Source of the DNA: Agarophyton chilense
Taxonomy: Eukaryota > Rhodophyta > Florideophyceae > Gracilariales > Gracilariaceae
Direction of reading: 5' to 3'
Length of the DNA: 64,000 bases
Assembly: GCA_030374765.1 (NCBI GenBank)
Contig: JARGXX010000088.1
Coordinates: 1,240,001 to 1,304,000 of the forward strand
The translations under genes were made by a program, and so were the position numbers. The notes below the pieces were generated by a model. It saw only the letters and a program-made list of their open reading frames with translations, made no database searches and was not told where the DNA came from. Of this stretch, positions 1-10,952 are shown one piece after another. How positions within the stretch are numbered: the first letter of the stretch is position 1; every line of letters begins with the position of its first letter.

Positions 1-84
1 CCAATGTGCGCATGGGATTTTGCGAGTGGTTTTGTGGAGGGTTCGGTTGTAGTTGGGAATGCCGTCACGACGAACGTCCTCCTA

Positions 85-528
85 TTAATGCAGGGGTAGA
101 CTGTAGTGGTACAGGTTAGCGCGTTCTATGCGAGACAGAGTACCGATGACTGTTTCAGCCCGTGAGTTCTCTTGGAGGCTCTGGGCTGAGAAAGTTCGGA
201 ATTCATTACCGCGACCAGTTAGTATGAATTGGATTATGTTTGATTTGAATTCCCATGCGTTGTGGGTTAGGATGATCAGTGGGGCTGATCCGAATTTGTT
301 GCACATGAAATTGAATACCTTGCGCGTAAATTTGTACAGTTGGGTCCAGTAAGACGCGCAAAATGTAAGGAGAAACCTGGCGTGGATTTCAATGAACACC
401 ACGAAGTATTTGTTATCGTTTATGGGAGTCAGTATGATGGGCCCGGAGATGTTGAAGGAGAGTGGCGTTCCCTTTGTGTGGGTGTAGTATTCTACTACTT
501 CGGAGTTTTGATGGTTTCTTTGTCGCAA
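85..528 (-). pseudogene. Ty1/copia integrase-core fragment
   Basis: About 147 residues read like the catalytic core of a copia-type integrase. There is an 'ISGPI' start of the core, a 'NKYFVVFIE' strand, a corrupted 'HNAWEF' where copia integrases have a DNGGEF-like motif, and an 'NSRAETVIGTLSRIERANL' stretch that corresponds to the E-containing helix (usually NGRAERxxxTL). The second catalytic Asp appears lost, so the domain cannot be active. The reading continues toward the left edge, so the rest of pol may lie outside the window. Immediately upstream in its own direction sits a dispersed repeat (541-1121), which appears to have split the element. Family is fairly sure; inactivity is inferred from the damaged motif. 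Confidence 0.7.
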
Positions 529-540
529 AGTCGCGTTTGG

Positions 541-1121
541 AACTCATTACTGAGTGGCCTGGTCAGTGCTAGGATAAGAAGCGATACACCGCGTAGGATG
601 CCAGGAGGCAGGGTACATTGTTAGAACACGTGGTATCACGAGTGGAGTGGCTTGCAACGGCGTATGTAGTGGCGATTCACGTGGCTGGTTTTACTACCCT
701 TTGTAGATGTAAGTCCATTAGGGACCGTACCCATACAGTGGTTTGGCTAAGTGGCTGACCACTGGGTATTATTTACGTATTATTTGGGCACTCACCCTGG
801 TACACAGTATACAGTGTACCAGAGGTGAGCGCCGACTCCAAGTAGAGGAGACAACATGGGCATCATGACTATTCTGTTCCTCGCTTAGGATTCCTTAACC
901 GGAGATCCGGACGAGCTATAATAGATAGTCAGCCCCCAACCACTTCACGAGCCGTCTCGTACGTACGTCCCATCAACGTTTTACAGTTGCACTGTTCACC
1001 CTCGCTGGCTAGTAGTGGCCTTACACCCCAATTCCAGCTCGCTGGTGTTGTAGCTCTACCACCCCTATTCCTTCGCCGCAAGCGACCCATGGGCAGTCCG
1101 AACGCTGTCATAGGTGTCTGC
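541..1121 (-). repeat. Dispersed ~0.6 kb repeat, copy A
   Basis: Read on the minus strand, this stretch matches the copies at 6610-7010, 20091-20728 and 32781-33410. Shared blocks include 'GCAGACACCT' at the start, 'GGAATCCTAAGCGA', a 'TAAATAATA' block, 'CCACTTAGCCA' and 'CCACTGTATGGGTA'. No coding sense was found. Length and composition would suit an LTR or a non-autonomous element, but no matching partner with a target duplication was found around this copy. The class is unknown; the repeat relationship is seen directly. Confidence 0.65.
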
Positions 1122-1178
1122 TCTCTTTGTTAGAGCGCATACTACAGTGGGTGTGATTGGTTTCTCAGTGTGGTTGCT

Positions 1179-2574
1179 TTAAGCATTTTCCATGGATGCG
1201 TCTTCTACATAAAGGAGAGGGTGGATGTCTTTAAAGGATTGGCGGGACATTGAGGAGACCGAATTTGGCCATTTTTTGAAGAGTGCGTAGGTATATGTGG
1301 TTTTAACGCAAGTGGCATTCGTGAGAAGTGGTTGGCACTGCGTCTTTTGGCCTAGCTTTGGGTCGGTTGGTGCTGGGTTGTGGAACGTCTTTTGGATTTT
1401 GTTGGGTGTGCTTTCCTGGTTAGAGTCTGAGATTGCGTGTGTGCATGTATGGTAGGTGCGATGGAGTTTTGGGCTCTCATATGTGGGAGGTATCAGTTTT
1501 TGTTGGTGTTGTTCGGCTTGCTTTCGCTTCATATTTGTTTCTTAAGGCGGTCGCGTTGAAGAAATACCCGCTGCCGGTCCGTTTTGAAAAGGCTGAGATG
1601 CGAGGAGTAGATGTTTCCACAATGTAGGCGTTTTAGGGTTGAACGCTAGTAGGCGGTACTCTCCCGAAAGGGCGTGAAAGGAAATTATCGTGCCGCTAAT
1701 ACGTTTTGATACTAACGCTGGGAGTGAAATATTGTTGTTGCTGTCAGTCTGCAGCATTAAAGTTCCCGACTTATTTATTGGAATAAGGGAAGCGTCAGCC
1801 TTTGTAGTATGGACGGGGCGAAGAAGTTTGGTGATGTTTGTTAGTGGCATGGATGTATGCGACGGATGCGCTGCGGGGTCGAAAATGAACTTACCTTCGT
1901 CTGCATTGGCGTCAGTGGGTGCGGATTGCGCTTTCTGTAAATATCAAAGTGCTTGTAAAAGTTGAGTGTTTATGTCGGCTTCATCATTGGTGTTGATAGG
2001 CCGTGCCTGTTTGTCGCCTGTTTTGTTCGATCTCCTTGGGTTAGGGTTCTGTTGAGGTGGATTGCGGTGCTTGTCACGATTTTGAGAGCCAATTTTGTAC
2101 TCGATACGTCGAAGTGTTGACGTCATGTCAGAAATTGTGGTTGCAAGGTTGGACATTTTGGAGAGCATTTGCTCAAGCTCTCTGTGATGAGGATTGTCCG
2201 AGGGTGAGAGTTGTGCATCCAAAAAAGGAATTCAGGTTGCAGTAGGATGGATCGCAGCAGAATCATATGTTCGGAGTGCTCTTTTTGTCTCTAAGATAGA
2301 TGGAGGTGTGTTTATGGCCAGTAGAGGGGCTGCGATGCCGGAAAAGGTATTGTCAGTTGCGGTGAGTCAAAGAAGTGCAAATTTGACCGTTCTTTACGTA
2401 GATGCGTATTCGTTTGCGCCCAATTCGATAAGAAGTGCTTGGTGGCGGCGATGTTTTTTTGGAATAGTCGTGAAGAACATCTTTGTCGTTGAGTTGTATG
2501 CAGATGGCCTTGGAAACCAGCTGATCGATGTCGCGTTGGGACAACGTGTATAGCATGGTCTTAATGTAAGACAC
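1179..2574 (-). pseudogene. Decayed Ty1/copia gag-protease region
   Basis: Broken minus-strand reading frames. Residues encoded at 2353-2574 and 1944-2222 look gag-like: a helical segment, then a basic Pro/Asn-rich tail without a clear zinc knuckle. The 1542-1850 stretch carries 'SLPALVSKRISGTIISFHALS', which resembles the protease-to-integrase region of copia elements (an ISxPxLxxPxIxGTIISFH-like pattern). It probably belongs to the same element as the integrase piece at 85-528, which lies further along in the same orientation. Multiple frameshifts and stops are present. The exact gag start and any LTR were not found. Family assignment is moderate for 1542-1850 and weak for the rest. Confidence 0.4.
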
Positions 2575-3447
2575 TATTTTCCAAGGAATGTGAAGTAATA
2601 TTCAGTCTTGGGTCAGCTTTTTGACGTCCTCGGGGATGCTGTTTGTGATAAGTGCGCGATAGGATGCATAGAATTTCCTAGTTTCTCTGTGTCACCAATG
2701 AATCCTTCGGTAAGAATATGTGTGAACCCTTGGGTCGGCAAAGAGTCGGAGAGGGAGGCGTGCCATTCTTTGAAATTTGACATATCGAGTTCTTTGAGGT
2801 TTTTGCTCCTGAAGTACCACGATTGTGTCGATGCTGCTTACAAATTTTCTAAAAGTTGTTGTAGAGCATTAATGTGTTGCGCTTTATTTGGAGCTGTTGC
2901 CGTAGTGTGGGTTGCTTCCGTTTGATCTGCAATTTGTCGTTTTGGTAAAGAATGGTTTGTTGCTTGTTGTTGGAGTGTGATACGCTGTTAGAGCCTCTGT
3001 GTAGCTGTAAATTGCCTGGTAGGGGTGTTGGAGTAGGTTATTTGGACGTTTGCGATGCCATCATCGAGCAGCGGATCGGTTTTAGCGTGGTGATCGTATG
3101 TGACCCATAGCCAGTGGGAATGGTACCGAAGAAATAGATGGCTCAATGTTCTTTACGACGAGTCGTCAGTTCTGAGTCTACTTGTACTAGGTGGCGGCGG
3201 CTGGCCTGGTGCTGGATACGTATTACATTAAACAAAACCGCCGATAAATTTTCTATTTCCCAAAACATCAACACGGAAACACTTTTTATGTGCTTCTTAC
3301 GCGGGCTGAATGATGAAATTAATTTGTTCCAGACGGTGTGTACCTGAGTCTGCAGACAATGTCACACTACATGAGTCTGTATCTTTCTTTTTCAAGCTAA
3401 TTCAGATTACACTGTAACAGTGTTCAAATCTTACATGCGGTCGCACG
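2575..3447. other. Intergenic, no confident feature
   Basis: Short reading frames only (for example plus 2608-2925 and 3138-3347), with no recognisable motif. It probably consists of element leader sequence and decayed DNA between the two copia-order relics. Confidence 0.4.
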
Positions 3448-3933
3448 TCAAGCAAGCATTGATTCGAAAACAATTTCAATGATGCAGTCAATAAAACAAA
3501 CTAAGATTAAGTTGTGATATCCGGTTTTACGGTTAGCTAAGAACCTGGGCAAAGAGTTCGGACTAGGTAAACTGTTTTTACGGCTTATGCAATAGATGTG
3601 TATGAGATACAACACCATCGAGCTGAACGTGGGTTTTAAAGCCTTCACTAACCAGAGAGGGTGAATAATACACTGTATATGTAGTACGAGTTGTCGATTG
3701 ATGTACATTATATCGATGTTCCCAATGTGATTGTAATTCATTTCATCAGTTCCCACAGTGCTTTTGAATCTTCTAGGCCGAGATGCGTTGGTTGCGCACA
3801 TTATGCATGATTTTTTAAGTTCCACGATAGCCTTTCTCACTTCCACATCCATCTCTTCCGGTCGTGCACGTTTCAAGAGATTAACGAAAGCTTGAACACT
3901 CGGGTGTCCGAAAACTCTATGGAGCTTCTTCAA
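3448..3933 (-). pseudogene. Copia-order integrase, zinc-binding domain and start of core
   Basis: The start reads 'LHRVFGHPSVQAF', followed by 'KKSCIMCATNASRP'. This is an H(x)3H...CxxC zinc-binding module as found at the N-terminus of retroelement integrases. It is followed by 'NHIGNIDIMYINRQLVLHI', the start of the catalytic core in a copia lineage that usually has a GIDIMYIDG-like motif. The sequence then degenerates into stops before the remaining catalytic residues. It lies directly after the protease segment (3976-4296) in the same orientation. Protease immediately followed by integrase is the gene order of Ty1/copia, not Ty3/gypsy. No reverse transcriptase follows, so the element is truncated. 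Confidence 0.7.
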
Positions 3934-3975
3934 TTCAGCTTCTGTGTACAGTGAAAAGGCTAAGTCTCCTCTTTT

Positions 3976-4296
3976 TTATTTGTGAATCAGGAAATAGTTC
4001 TGGAACGTCAGCGGCTGTCTCAGATGTTTCTGCATCACTTCCTTGTTCTGTATGCTGATTTCCAATCCGTTCTCAATCATGTCCTTCATAATCAGTAGTG
4101 TAAGAACTTTGTGTGGTACAATCTGAAAAGTGACGTCGATTACAAGATTGAGGTATTTGAAGTGTATCGGAACCATTGCCGTACCGATTGGTTGACTACT
4201 GACTCCTATTCCATTTAACTTCCTTACCCGATCACCGTTTAATTGACATAGGACATCAAACTCTTCACAATACGTCTTGTACTGTGGAGAGGACAT
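3976..4296 (-). pseudogene. Copia-order aspartic protease region
   Basis: About 106 residues with 'MVPIHFKYLNLVIDVTFQIV', 'TLLIMKDMIENGLEISIQ' and a closing 'LTFQNYFLIH'. These blocks surround and follow the retroviral-type protease in the same lineage as the integrase at 3448-3933. The catalytic D(S/T)G triad is not visible, so either it lies in the broken part upstream (4300-4341) or it has been lost. It is positioned between the zinc-knuckle gag (4342-5004) and the integrase. It is assigned by context and general similarity only. Confidence 0.55.
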
Positions 4297-4341
4297 TATC
4301 GATGAGTGATTGGCACAAGTGTCCGTGTATATTCCTTTAAA

Positions 4342-5496
4342 TCACGTTCGTTCTCCATTTGTGAGCTCATTCTGCATTGTATATATAGCTTCTGAAATAT
4401 CTTTGCGAAAGGAACTTCCGTGGACGAAAGAAGCGCTCGCGAGATGAACTTTGTCTGAAGCGTGTAGTGATAGACTGTCTTCAGCTATATACATCTCCAT
4501 GTCTTCATCATCACTGGACTCACTCTCACTGGAGTATACGCAGTTTGTCTCGTCCTCGGATTCTTCTTTGTGTTCTGTTGCCAAATCGCCCACTACATAA
4601 GTCATTTCTTCCACGGTGACGTATGCAGATGTGTCCCTTTTCTTCATCTTTTCTATGGCATTCCTAATCCCGGTTGGTCTGTGACGAGTCCTCGCCAAAT
4701 GATTTTCACCACATACATAGCAATTCTTCCCTTTCAGCCACTTAGATGATATCTTACGAGCTCCATTAGGTCTTCGTTTCGTGTAACCCTTCAGATTCTT
4801 TCGTGAGTTTCCTCCATATATGCTACCCAAAGCATAATTGGCTAAGCTGGACTCCTTTTTCGATACGGAATGTGATGAAATGAATGCTCCCGCAGTTCTT
4901 GGGTCGTTCGAGAGAAACGTAGAGATACATATTTTGGCGTCCTGAGATGTGCGTGGAACTCTCTCGAAGAAGAGATTGGGTGATTTGGGTTGTGTCGGCT
5001 GCAACGATTAGCTGGTCTCTCAGAATATTTTCTTCTGGGTAGGCTGGGTCGAGCTATGTCTGCAGCTGCGCGAATCGAGAACAGCGTCTTCGAAAGACCT
5101 CTAACTCACTCTTTTCTGGGTCCTCTGTCATGGCCTGTGATAGTCGCAGTGATTGCCAAAGTATCAGCACTCAGTTTCGCTGTTCTGCATTCATGTAATT
5201 ATCGATTAACTTTTGTAAGACTTCTTCATATGTGTCACCGACACGGTATGTACGCAGGAAGAATGATAGGGCATCATCGCAAAGCAGAATTTGGATTCCC
5301 TCAACTTTTTCTTCTTCAGTAACACGGCATAGTCTGGCTCTGCAGTCATAAAGCTCAACATTTCCCTGTAAGTCCTCGTCAAATCGCCCGCCCAATTTTC
5401 GACTTCCCTGAAATGTCTTCTATATACCGTAAAGTCCATAGCACTCCCGTTTGTCCTGGAGGATTCGCCCCTTGGGCGTGCTTGACACTGGCGCAT
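4342..5496 (-). pseudogene. Copia-order gag with zinc knuckle (frameshifted)
   Basis: Gag of the same element in at least two frames. The N-terminal part (5171-5496) contains 'MDFTVYRRHFREVENWAGDL', a block reading 'FDEDLQGNVELYDCRARLCR' and 'VTEEEKVEGIQILLCDDALSFF', which look like a structural gag core. The C-terminal part (4342-5004) has a basic linker and 'CYVCGENHLARTRH', a variant knuckle with Cys-Cys-His and a His where a final Cys is usual. An acidic Ser/Glu/Asp-rich tail (around 'SSESESSDDEDMEMY') follows and leads into the protease segment. The frame change near 5000-5170 marks it as damaged. Protein-level decay suggests an old insertion. Confidence 0.6.
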
Positions 5497-6609
5497 CGAA
5501 TCATCTACATTCCGAACACCGGAGAGTTCTAGACGGGGTCTAGAAATTCAGCTATGGTAGTTCGGATCTTCCATTGTATGTGTCGGATGTACTTCGTTCC
5601 TTACATTTGAGAGCGGGATGTTCGGACTTCGGGCATTCACTGGTACAAAGACACTTTAATTAAGACACTCCATAAAGGCTCTAGTACGGGATAGACCTTG
5701 TTTCTGTCTCACAAAAACTCCCCTTCCAAGAAGAAATTTGATCCACATTATAGTAGTAGATTTCGAAATATGTGGAACAGTGTCTGGACGAAAAGTGCAT
5801 GTAAATTCAAACCACAGTAGTTCGTTTCTCCAGTTTGTGTCTTCAAAAATTTGTAAAACCTAACAAGCATAATCCTCAACACTGTTCCTGTATTGTTCAA
5901 TAACTTCATTAGAGGCATCAGCCGGTGGCGGTTTCGGATCTCCAAAGTCATCGTACAATGCGTTCTCGAAAGTCCGCAGTGAGCTCGAGTTAAGACCAAT
6001 GATAGGCTCCGTTTGTGGTCCTATAGTTCCAAATCCATTCCCGTCTCCAGATGCCGATCCATTACTTGGCGCTTGTGATATTGCAGGTTCTCAGTGTCAA
6101 ATTGCGGTCGACCAAGACAGTTTTAACTGCCGAGAAACCTGTATAAAACAAGAGAAGATAACAATAGAGATAGTTGGTTAAGTAATTGGTAGAGGTAAGT
6201 TACCTCTTGATGTAGTCCGGCTTCCTCGAAGCTGGGACACAGGTGTGTCAGGCTACGGTCTCCTCGAGGCTGTGAAGTCAGATGCGTTGCAGAGATAATC
6301 GGTGTTCGTTAATTTTGTAGAGGATGGTCATCTTTACTAGAGCGCTGCACAGATGTAGCGGCTCTTATGGCGCTTTGGATGATCCCTCATAATGCTAGCT
6401 CTACTGTGTACCGCTTTGTAATACCCTCTACTCGAACTAAGTATGAGAATTATCACTCTCCTCTTCGATTCGCTAATGCACCCTCTCCAACCAAGTGTGA
6501 TAAATTATTCCATACGTCAACGTAATGCAAAGTTGAATGCATTAAATGCGAATATCTACAGTACAATGCATAAAAGAGGTTGTAAAAGAAATGGTTTGAG
6601 AAGTAGTTA
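5497..6609. other. No gene recognised
   Basis: Only short, motif-free reading frames in both directions. It may include the leader or LTR of the copia-order element ending at 5496, but no paired repeat could be identified by eye. Confidence 0.35.
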
Positions 6610-7010
6610 TGAGATGACTGTTTATTGTAGCTCGTCTAGATTTCTGATTAAGGATTCTTAAGAAAGGAACAAAAAAGTAATGATGTCCATGTTGTATTAT
6701 TCACTTACAGTTAGAGTTCATCTCAAGTACATTATATATGTGCACCAGGTTAAGGTCCCAAATAATTTGTAAATAATACCCAGTGGGCAGCCACCTAGCC
6801 AATCCAGTGTACTAGTATGGTCCCCAAAGAAACTTTAACTATAAAGAGTAGTAAACTTTGGCACGTGGAGTGCTACCAAATAAGCCATTACAAGTAAGGT
6901 ATTTCGCTATAAAGGGTATCAAATACGCGCCGTGGTAAGCCCCTAGACTATTCCTCACACATGTTCCAGTACCATATCCAGCCTCTGAAAACCCTATGTG
7001 AGACGCGAAG
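6610..7010 (+). repeat. Dispersed ~0.6 kb repeat, copy D (partial)
   Basis: Matches the other copies from 'TGTAGCTCGTCTAGATTTCTG' through 'AAGGTCCCAAATAATTTGTA', 'AAATAATACCCAGTGGGCAGCC' and on to 'GCGCCGTGGTAAGCCCCTAGAC'. The first roughly 200 bp of the fuller copies are not evident here, so it is a truncated or more diverged member. Confidence 0.6.
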
Positions 7011-7276
7011 TCATATCATTCCATAAACCATACATTGGATCCGCTTTGGTTAACAAATTCTCCCGGGCGTACCGGACGGTCGCTTATACCAAATTCATTG
7101 CCAAGATGGTCGTCTTTTTGCCGTATAATGCTTATTAATCCTTACGATTTTGGTACATGTCGCCCACAGTGCAGAAGAATGCGAGAGAACTCGATATTTC
7201 TCTTGTTTTAGGATCCATTGCGAACCTTGCTCGTTTTCTTCATTTTCAGGATTTGATCGACAGCATCGAATGATCT

Positions 7277-7779
7277 TTGGTTGCAGCTCAACAATCCGCT
7301 CGAAGAACCCGTTCAATACACCACGACCATTTTCCGGGGCGAGCTGCAAGTGTTGGAGACTTCGTGTGGTACGACCCCTGGACGCATCAGTTGATGGCCT
7401 CCGAGCGAGCTCGCCTTCTTCTGGAGAACCCGGTTGAGATGCCACCGCCCTTTCTCACTGGATACGTATACGACGTTTCTGCACCCGAACGTAGAAAGGA
7501 ATTCTACGAGGAAGCACTTGGAGTGGAGTATGAACTCGTGTACGAAGCCGAGTCCGAACTAGCACGTGCGACAGTTTTCTTTCGATCGGTTTGCAGCGGC
7601 GAGAGTTACTAAAGAGTATTTTCATTGAGTTTTACCACCACTAAGTACAGTGCCGGTCGAAGATCCTAAATCAGATCGGCTGAGCCAGTTCTTCGTAGAG
7701 GCAAGCTTTCCCGTGGACGAAGACGAGGATGACCACGCGCAACTTCTTGCCAATTTCTGTAATCGCACGTCTTCTTGAT
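7277..7779 (+). CDS. Unassigned coding stretch, possibly two exons
   Basis: The reading frame at 7277-7612 gives a compositionally normal peptide with blocks such as 'GDFVWYDPWTHQL', 'PPPFLTGYVYDVSAPERRK' and 'FYEEALGVEYELVYEAESEL'. A second open stretch (about 7650-7779, ending TGATGA) is strongly acidic ('VDEDEDDHAQLLANFC'). The two could be joined by a short intron ending at one of the AG dinucleotides near 7647-7652, but the donor is not clear. No ATG opens the first part in frame, so the 5' end is missing or lies in another exon. No family is recognised. It could be the C-terminal end of a host gene or of an element's gag. Confidence 0.3.
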
Positions 7780-7996
7780 GACCGTAGCACCCGTTCTTAA
7801 TCAACACCCTTTCGGTTATGTCCCCATATCAGTAAAACTTTGTTAAATTCGTGTCCTCACGTTTTCATCTCGTCTTCTTGTTCTAAGTTCTTATCGGCTT
7901 CGACTTCTTTTCTTCTTCTTACCTGCTACTATTTTTTCTCTTCATCTTCTCGACTCCGAGTGTTTTGCTCTTTCTGCTCGACTCAGAGTTTTACCT

Positions 7997-8587
7997 TTAT
8001 AGCCCATACATAGAAATGGGGTGTGCTGGTGAGCTCGACAAACGAGTATTTGATCCCGTTGGAGAGGGGTCATCGCATGCAATGATTATAACACAGGAGC
8101 GGCGAGCAAGGGATAGTAGCAATAGCTTCCTGCAAATCCGCTTCAAGAGAAAACCCATACTATTGAATTCGATACCGTAATTCTCTGGTGTCTTCATGCC
8201 CGCCATGTTCGTATGTTCGATCCATACCATAATCCTGGATATCCCTAATTCTTTTGCTGCTGGCGCGGGTCTCCTATTAACATGATTGAAAGGCCATGGA
8301 CTTGACCTAAGCGTCTCTGTGCTAACAGTCTCAGCGCCCCAAAGCGTTCGATCTTCCACTAACTGTCTTTTGGCCTGCAGGAGCAGTGTACCCACTTCTT
8401 GAGAATCCTTTTCAGCGAAAGAGCTGTCCAGTTTTCCAGGTTCCGTAAATGTGTACTTCTTTTCACTCTTTAATTCCATTCGTGGATGGCATTCCTTCGG
8501 TTTCTCTGAGTGTGATCCCTGGTCCGTGAAACTACAATAGCTGCGCAATTGTAGTTGATAACCGATAGGTGCTTTAGGGCCACGCAT
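7997..8587 (-). pseudogene. Open minus-strand stretch, weakly copia-like
   Basis: A 196-codon frame without stops. One segment, 'LLQAKRQLVEDRTLWGAETV', vaguely recalls the copia integrase-to-RT region, where LWGEAVxTAxYLxNR is usual. The rest shows no motif. It is listed because the frame is long for its surroundings; it may be an ordinary chance frame. Confidence 0.2.
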
Positions 8588-9516
8588 AACAGAACTGGGT
8601 TCGCAAATGGGTATCAGGGCACCACTTTAAACGGCTATCTTCGAATCGGGCTCATTTTTTTTGCTTGTGGCATAGGTTGAACTGTTCTTTTGCTTCTCAT
8701 TATAGGGGTCATTTATTCCGCTCTTGGCAGTCGTAGCCCTGCTCTCTTTGACTACTGTCATTCCTGACGTAGGTGTTTACACCACGGCAGGAGGCAGTAT
8801 CTCTTTTTCTTCCTGCTCCTTTCGAGAGATGGGAGCAAATATCTGCGGAATAGGGATTGGCGCTTCATCTAACAAATTGGTTTGACGCAGAAACAAAATG
8901 TCTCTTCAATCTTTTCCCACAATATTATGTTTCGCCGTGGCAAGCAAAACATTCAAATACACTAATTGCAAGAGTTTTCGGATGATTGAGTTGCGCCGAT
9001 GACGGCAACATTTCATGGAATGAAAGATGAGCGACATGCACTGCATATTGCGTAGACTGAAAGTCGTCACTCAGAATTCTTCTGAGCTGCTTAGATTCTG
9101 AGATATTTCAATTTTTCGTTTTGGCCGAAAAAATGGCGAACACCCAATTTCAAAAAATCGGACAATATTGAGTGGATTATTTGATGCGGCCATTGCACTG
9201 TTACAAGGGGCGTTGGTGCTGTGAGGTTTTAGCAATCAGTGATTGTATAACTCAGTGAATGTCGTAGTGTGACTTCAAGTCGTCATATCCGGTACGCAAA
9301 CGTTCGGAGTAAAGCTCTATATCCGTCTGATACTTGGAATGATCTTTTCAAAGTAAGTAACAACGACGCTCGGCCGCATGCTGTTTGACATGTATAAACA
9401 GGAATCCTTTTGAATCGATTGAAAAAGAGAGAGCATTTTACCCCTTTAAGATGAGAGCGTATCGACGCAACAAGGGCGGCCAATTCCCATGCGGGAATCT
9501 GGATTACGCTCGTAAT
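8588..9516. other. No gene recognised
   Basis: Nothing with coding character or repeat structure was seen in this stretch before the chromovirus insertion. Confidence 0.35.
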
Positions 9517-9520
9517 AGCG

Positions 9521-9972
9521 ATATTAGGAATTCAGATCATTCTTAGTCAATTATGTTATGCATTTATGTTATGATTTAGTTATACTATGCTTTAAGTATG
9601 TTATTTGAGTTTCAGTGCTTGGCGGTCCAGTCCCATAATCCATTTTGACCCTAATCGTCATTTCAAGGACCATTGTCATCTCACACGTCACAATGACTTT
9701 ATAGATGACATTCTGGTCACAATCAACAAAGCTGTCACTGTCAGCATCATCGAGCAAGTGACAACGAGGCATTGGACACGCATGCACGATTGAACCTCGT
9801 GGAAGCAACCATGTTTCACATAGCACCCAATTAGAATGATACATTAGAAAACACTCTTTATGACCTCTTCTTCGAAGGTTCAATAGTCTATATAAACCCT
9901 GGTCGACCGGCCGACTCTCACCTCGGCCGTGACGATCATTCACCTTTTCAACCACTGACCAGTGTTCTAACA
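9521..9972 (+). repeat. 5' LTR of chromovirus
   Basis: Begins ATATTAGGAATTC and ends TTCTAACA. A TATATAAA box at 9889-9896 lies 76 bp before the LTR end, placing a plausible transcription start (R region) near 9920. The minus-strand open frame across the LTR is non-coding, since it recurs in both LTRs and has no retroelement motif. Confidence 0.9.
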
Positions 9973-9973
9973 C

Positions 9974-9990
9974 TGGTAGCCATCGCAAGT
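9974..9990 (+). promoter_or_regulatory. Candidate primer-binding site
   Basis: One base after the 5' LTR the sequence reads TGGTAGCCATCGCAAGT. TGG complements the universal CCA tRNA tail, and TGGTAGC is the usual beginning of an initiator-methionine-type site. The bases that follow do not match a tRNA I can name, so the priming tRNA is uncertain. Confidence 0.55.
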
Positions 9991-10065
9991 AAGTATTGCG
10001 CTCACCTGAAACTGGCTCCCATTCAGCCCTAGAGGATTTTGCTATACAGAATTCGCTGGGTCTGA

Positions 10066-10467
10066 ATGAGCCACGAAAACCCAGATCGTTACCGACTGTT
10101 GATTCCTGCCGCCTCTGTGCGGGTTTCCGGTGAGCTCAATACGTTCCCAGGTACCACCGTCATTATACAACCAGCAAGCCGTCCTCAGAGAATCACCGTC
10201 TACGCCATCAACATCTTGGCCGAACTACCGTCTTCGCCTCCGCTACCCCCGCCACCCCAGATCAACCCCAACAGATACCACGGATTTCGACCATCTCATT
10301 CCCTAGGATCTTACGTACCCCAACAACCGTTCAGACTGCCGCCGCAGTCCTCTCCCTTTCGAGAACAATTGTCAACCACCGGATCCACCTCAGATGCTAT
10401 CAAAGCTTTGAAGCACCAAGCAGCCGATAAGAGAGAAAACCGCTGTGAACAAGCTTATTTCATGTAA
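10066..10467 (+). CDS. Chromovirus gag, N-terminal frame
   Basis: 133 codons from an ATG 93 bp after the LTR. It is Pro-rich in the middle ('PSSPPLPPPPQINPNRYHGF') and has no zinc knuckle. It is in a different frame from the main gag (10953-11672) and stops at 10467, shortly before the tRNA-like insert at about 10635-10700. It is therefore probably the 5' part of a longer gag whose continuity has been broken. A separate small leader protein is the alternative. Confidence 0.5.
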   Translation: MSHENPDRYRLLIPAASVRVSGELNTFPGTTVIIQPASRPQRITVYAINILAELPSSPPLPPPPQINPNRYHGFRPSHSLGSYVPQQPFRLPPQSSPFREQLSTTGSTSDAIKALKHQAADKRENRCEQAYFM

Positions 10468-10631
10468 ATACCGACGAAATTGTTGCCTAAGTACTACCCA
10501 TACTATTATTTGCAAACTGCTCATTTTTGCCACAAATCCAGGAGTAGGGTTCAAAACCCCGCTCTCGGAAATCTGAATTTGAGGTTGCAGAAACCATCGA
10601 AAAATGAAAGATTTTTAAGAAAAGGTCGTTA

Positions 10632-10700
10632 AACCCTTTATTGAACTCAGGACCTTTTAGTTGCAGACTGCGGCCCATACCCACTAGGCCGCACGCGCTG
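10632..10700 (-). repeat. tRNA-like / SINE-head sequence inside gag leader
   Basis: On the minus strand an A-box-like GGCCTAGTGGG (about 10680-10690) and a B-box-like CCTGAGTTCAAT (10640-10651) lie about 43 nt apart, the spacing found in a tRNA gene. The same strand continues leftward with a second box-B-like GGTTTTGAACCC (around 10547-10558). This is the expected layout of a tRNA-derived SINE with its tail running toward lower coordinates (to about 10490). It interrupts the gag reading frame, so it likely inserted after the element was formed. Box matches are by eye. Confidence 0.45.
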
Positions 10701-10946
10701 CCCGATGTGGTATACGATCCAAAAATCATCGATTCTATTTGGTCGGACACTCGATTTCGGACCAATTTCGAAGGTTTTCTCACTCAAACAGTTTACGCAA
10801 TGGCATCGACCCTGGGCATTCCTGGCACGCCCCCCCAAGTCCGTGCAAACCAGATTATGCAAAGTATGGCTCGCGCCTTGGAAGAAACTCGCGGAAAAAT
10901 GGAAAGATTAGAGTTGGAACCTCAGACCAAGATATCACCGTTGTAA
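10699..10946 (+). pseudogene. Chromovirus gag, middle segment
   Basis: An open frame ('DVVYDPKIIDSIWSDTRF', then a segment ending 'QSMARALEETRGKMERLEL') is in phase with the main gag but is closed by TAA at 10944-10946, seven bases before the ATG of the downstream frame. The helical, charged end resembles the coiled-coil that precedes the capsid core in chromovirus gag proteins. It most likely formed one gag with 10953-11672 before the nonsense mutation. Reinitiation at 10953 is conceivable. Confidence 0.55.
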
Positions 10947-10952
10947 TCTTCA

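Noticed and set aside
9569-9988. 139-codon minus-strand reading frame starting in the 5' LTR (and its twin at 15131-15553)
   Set aside because: It is an antisense reading of the LTR, present in both copies, with no domain motif.
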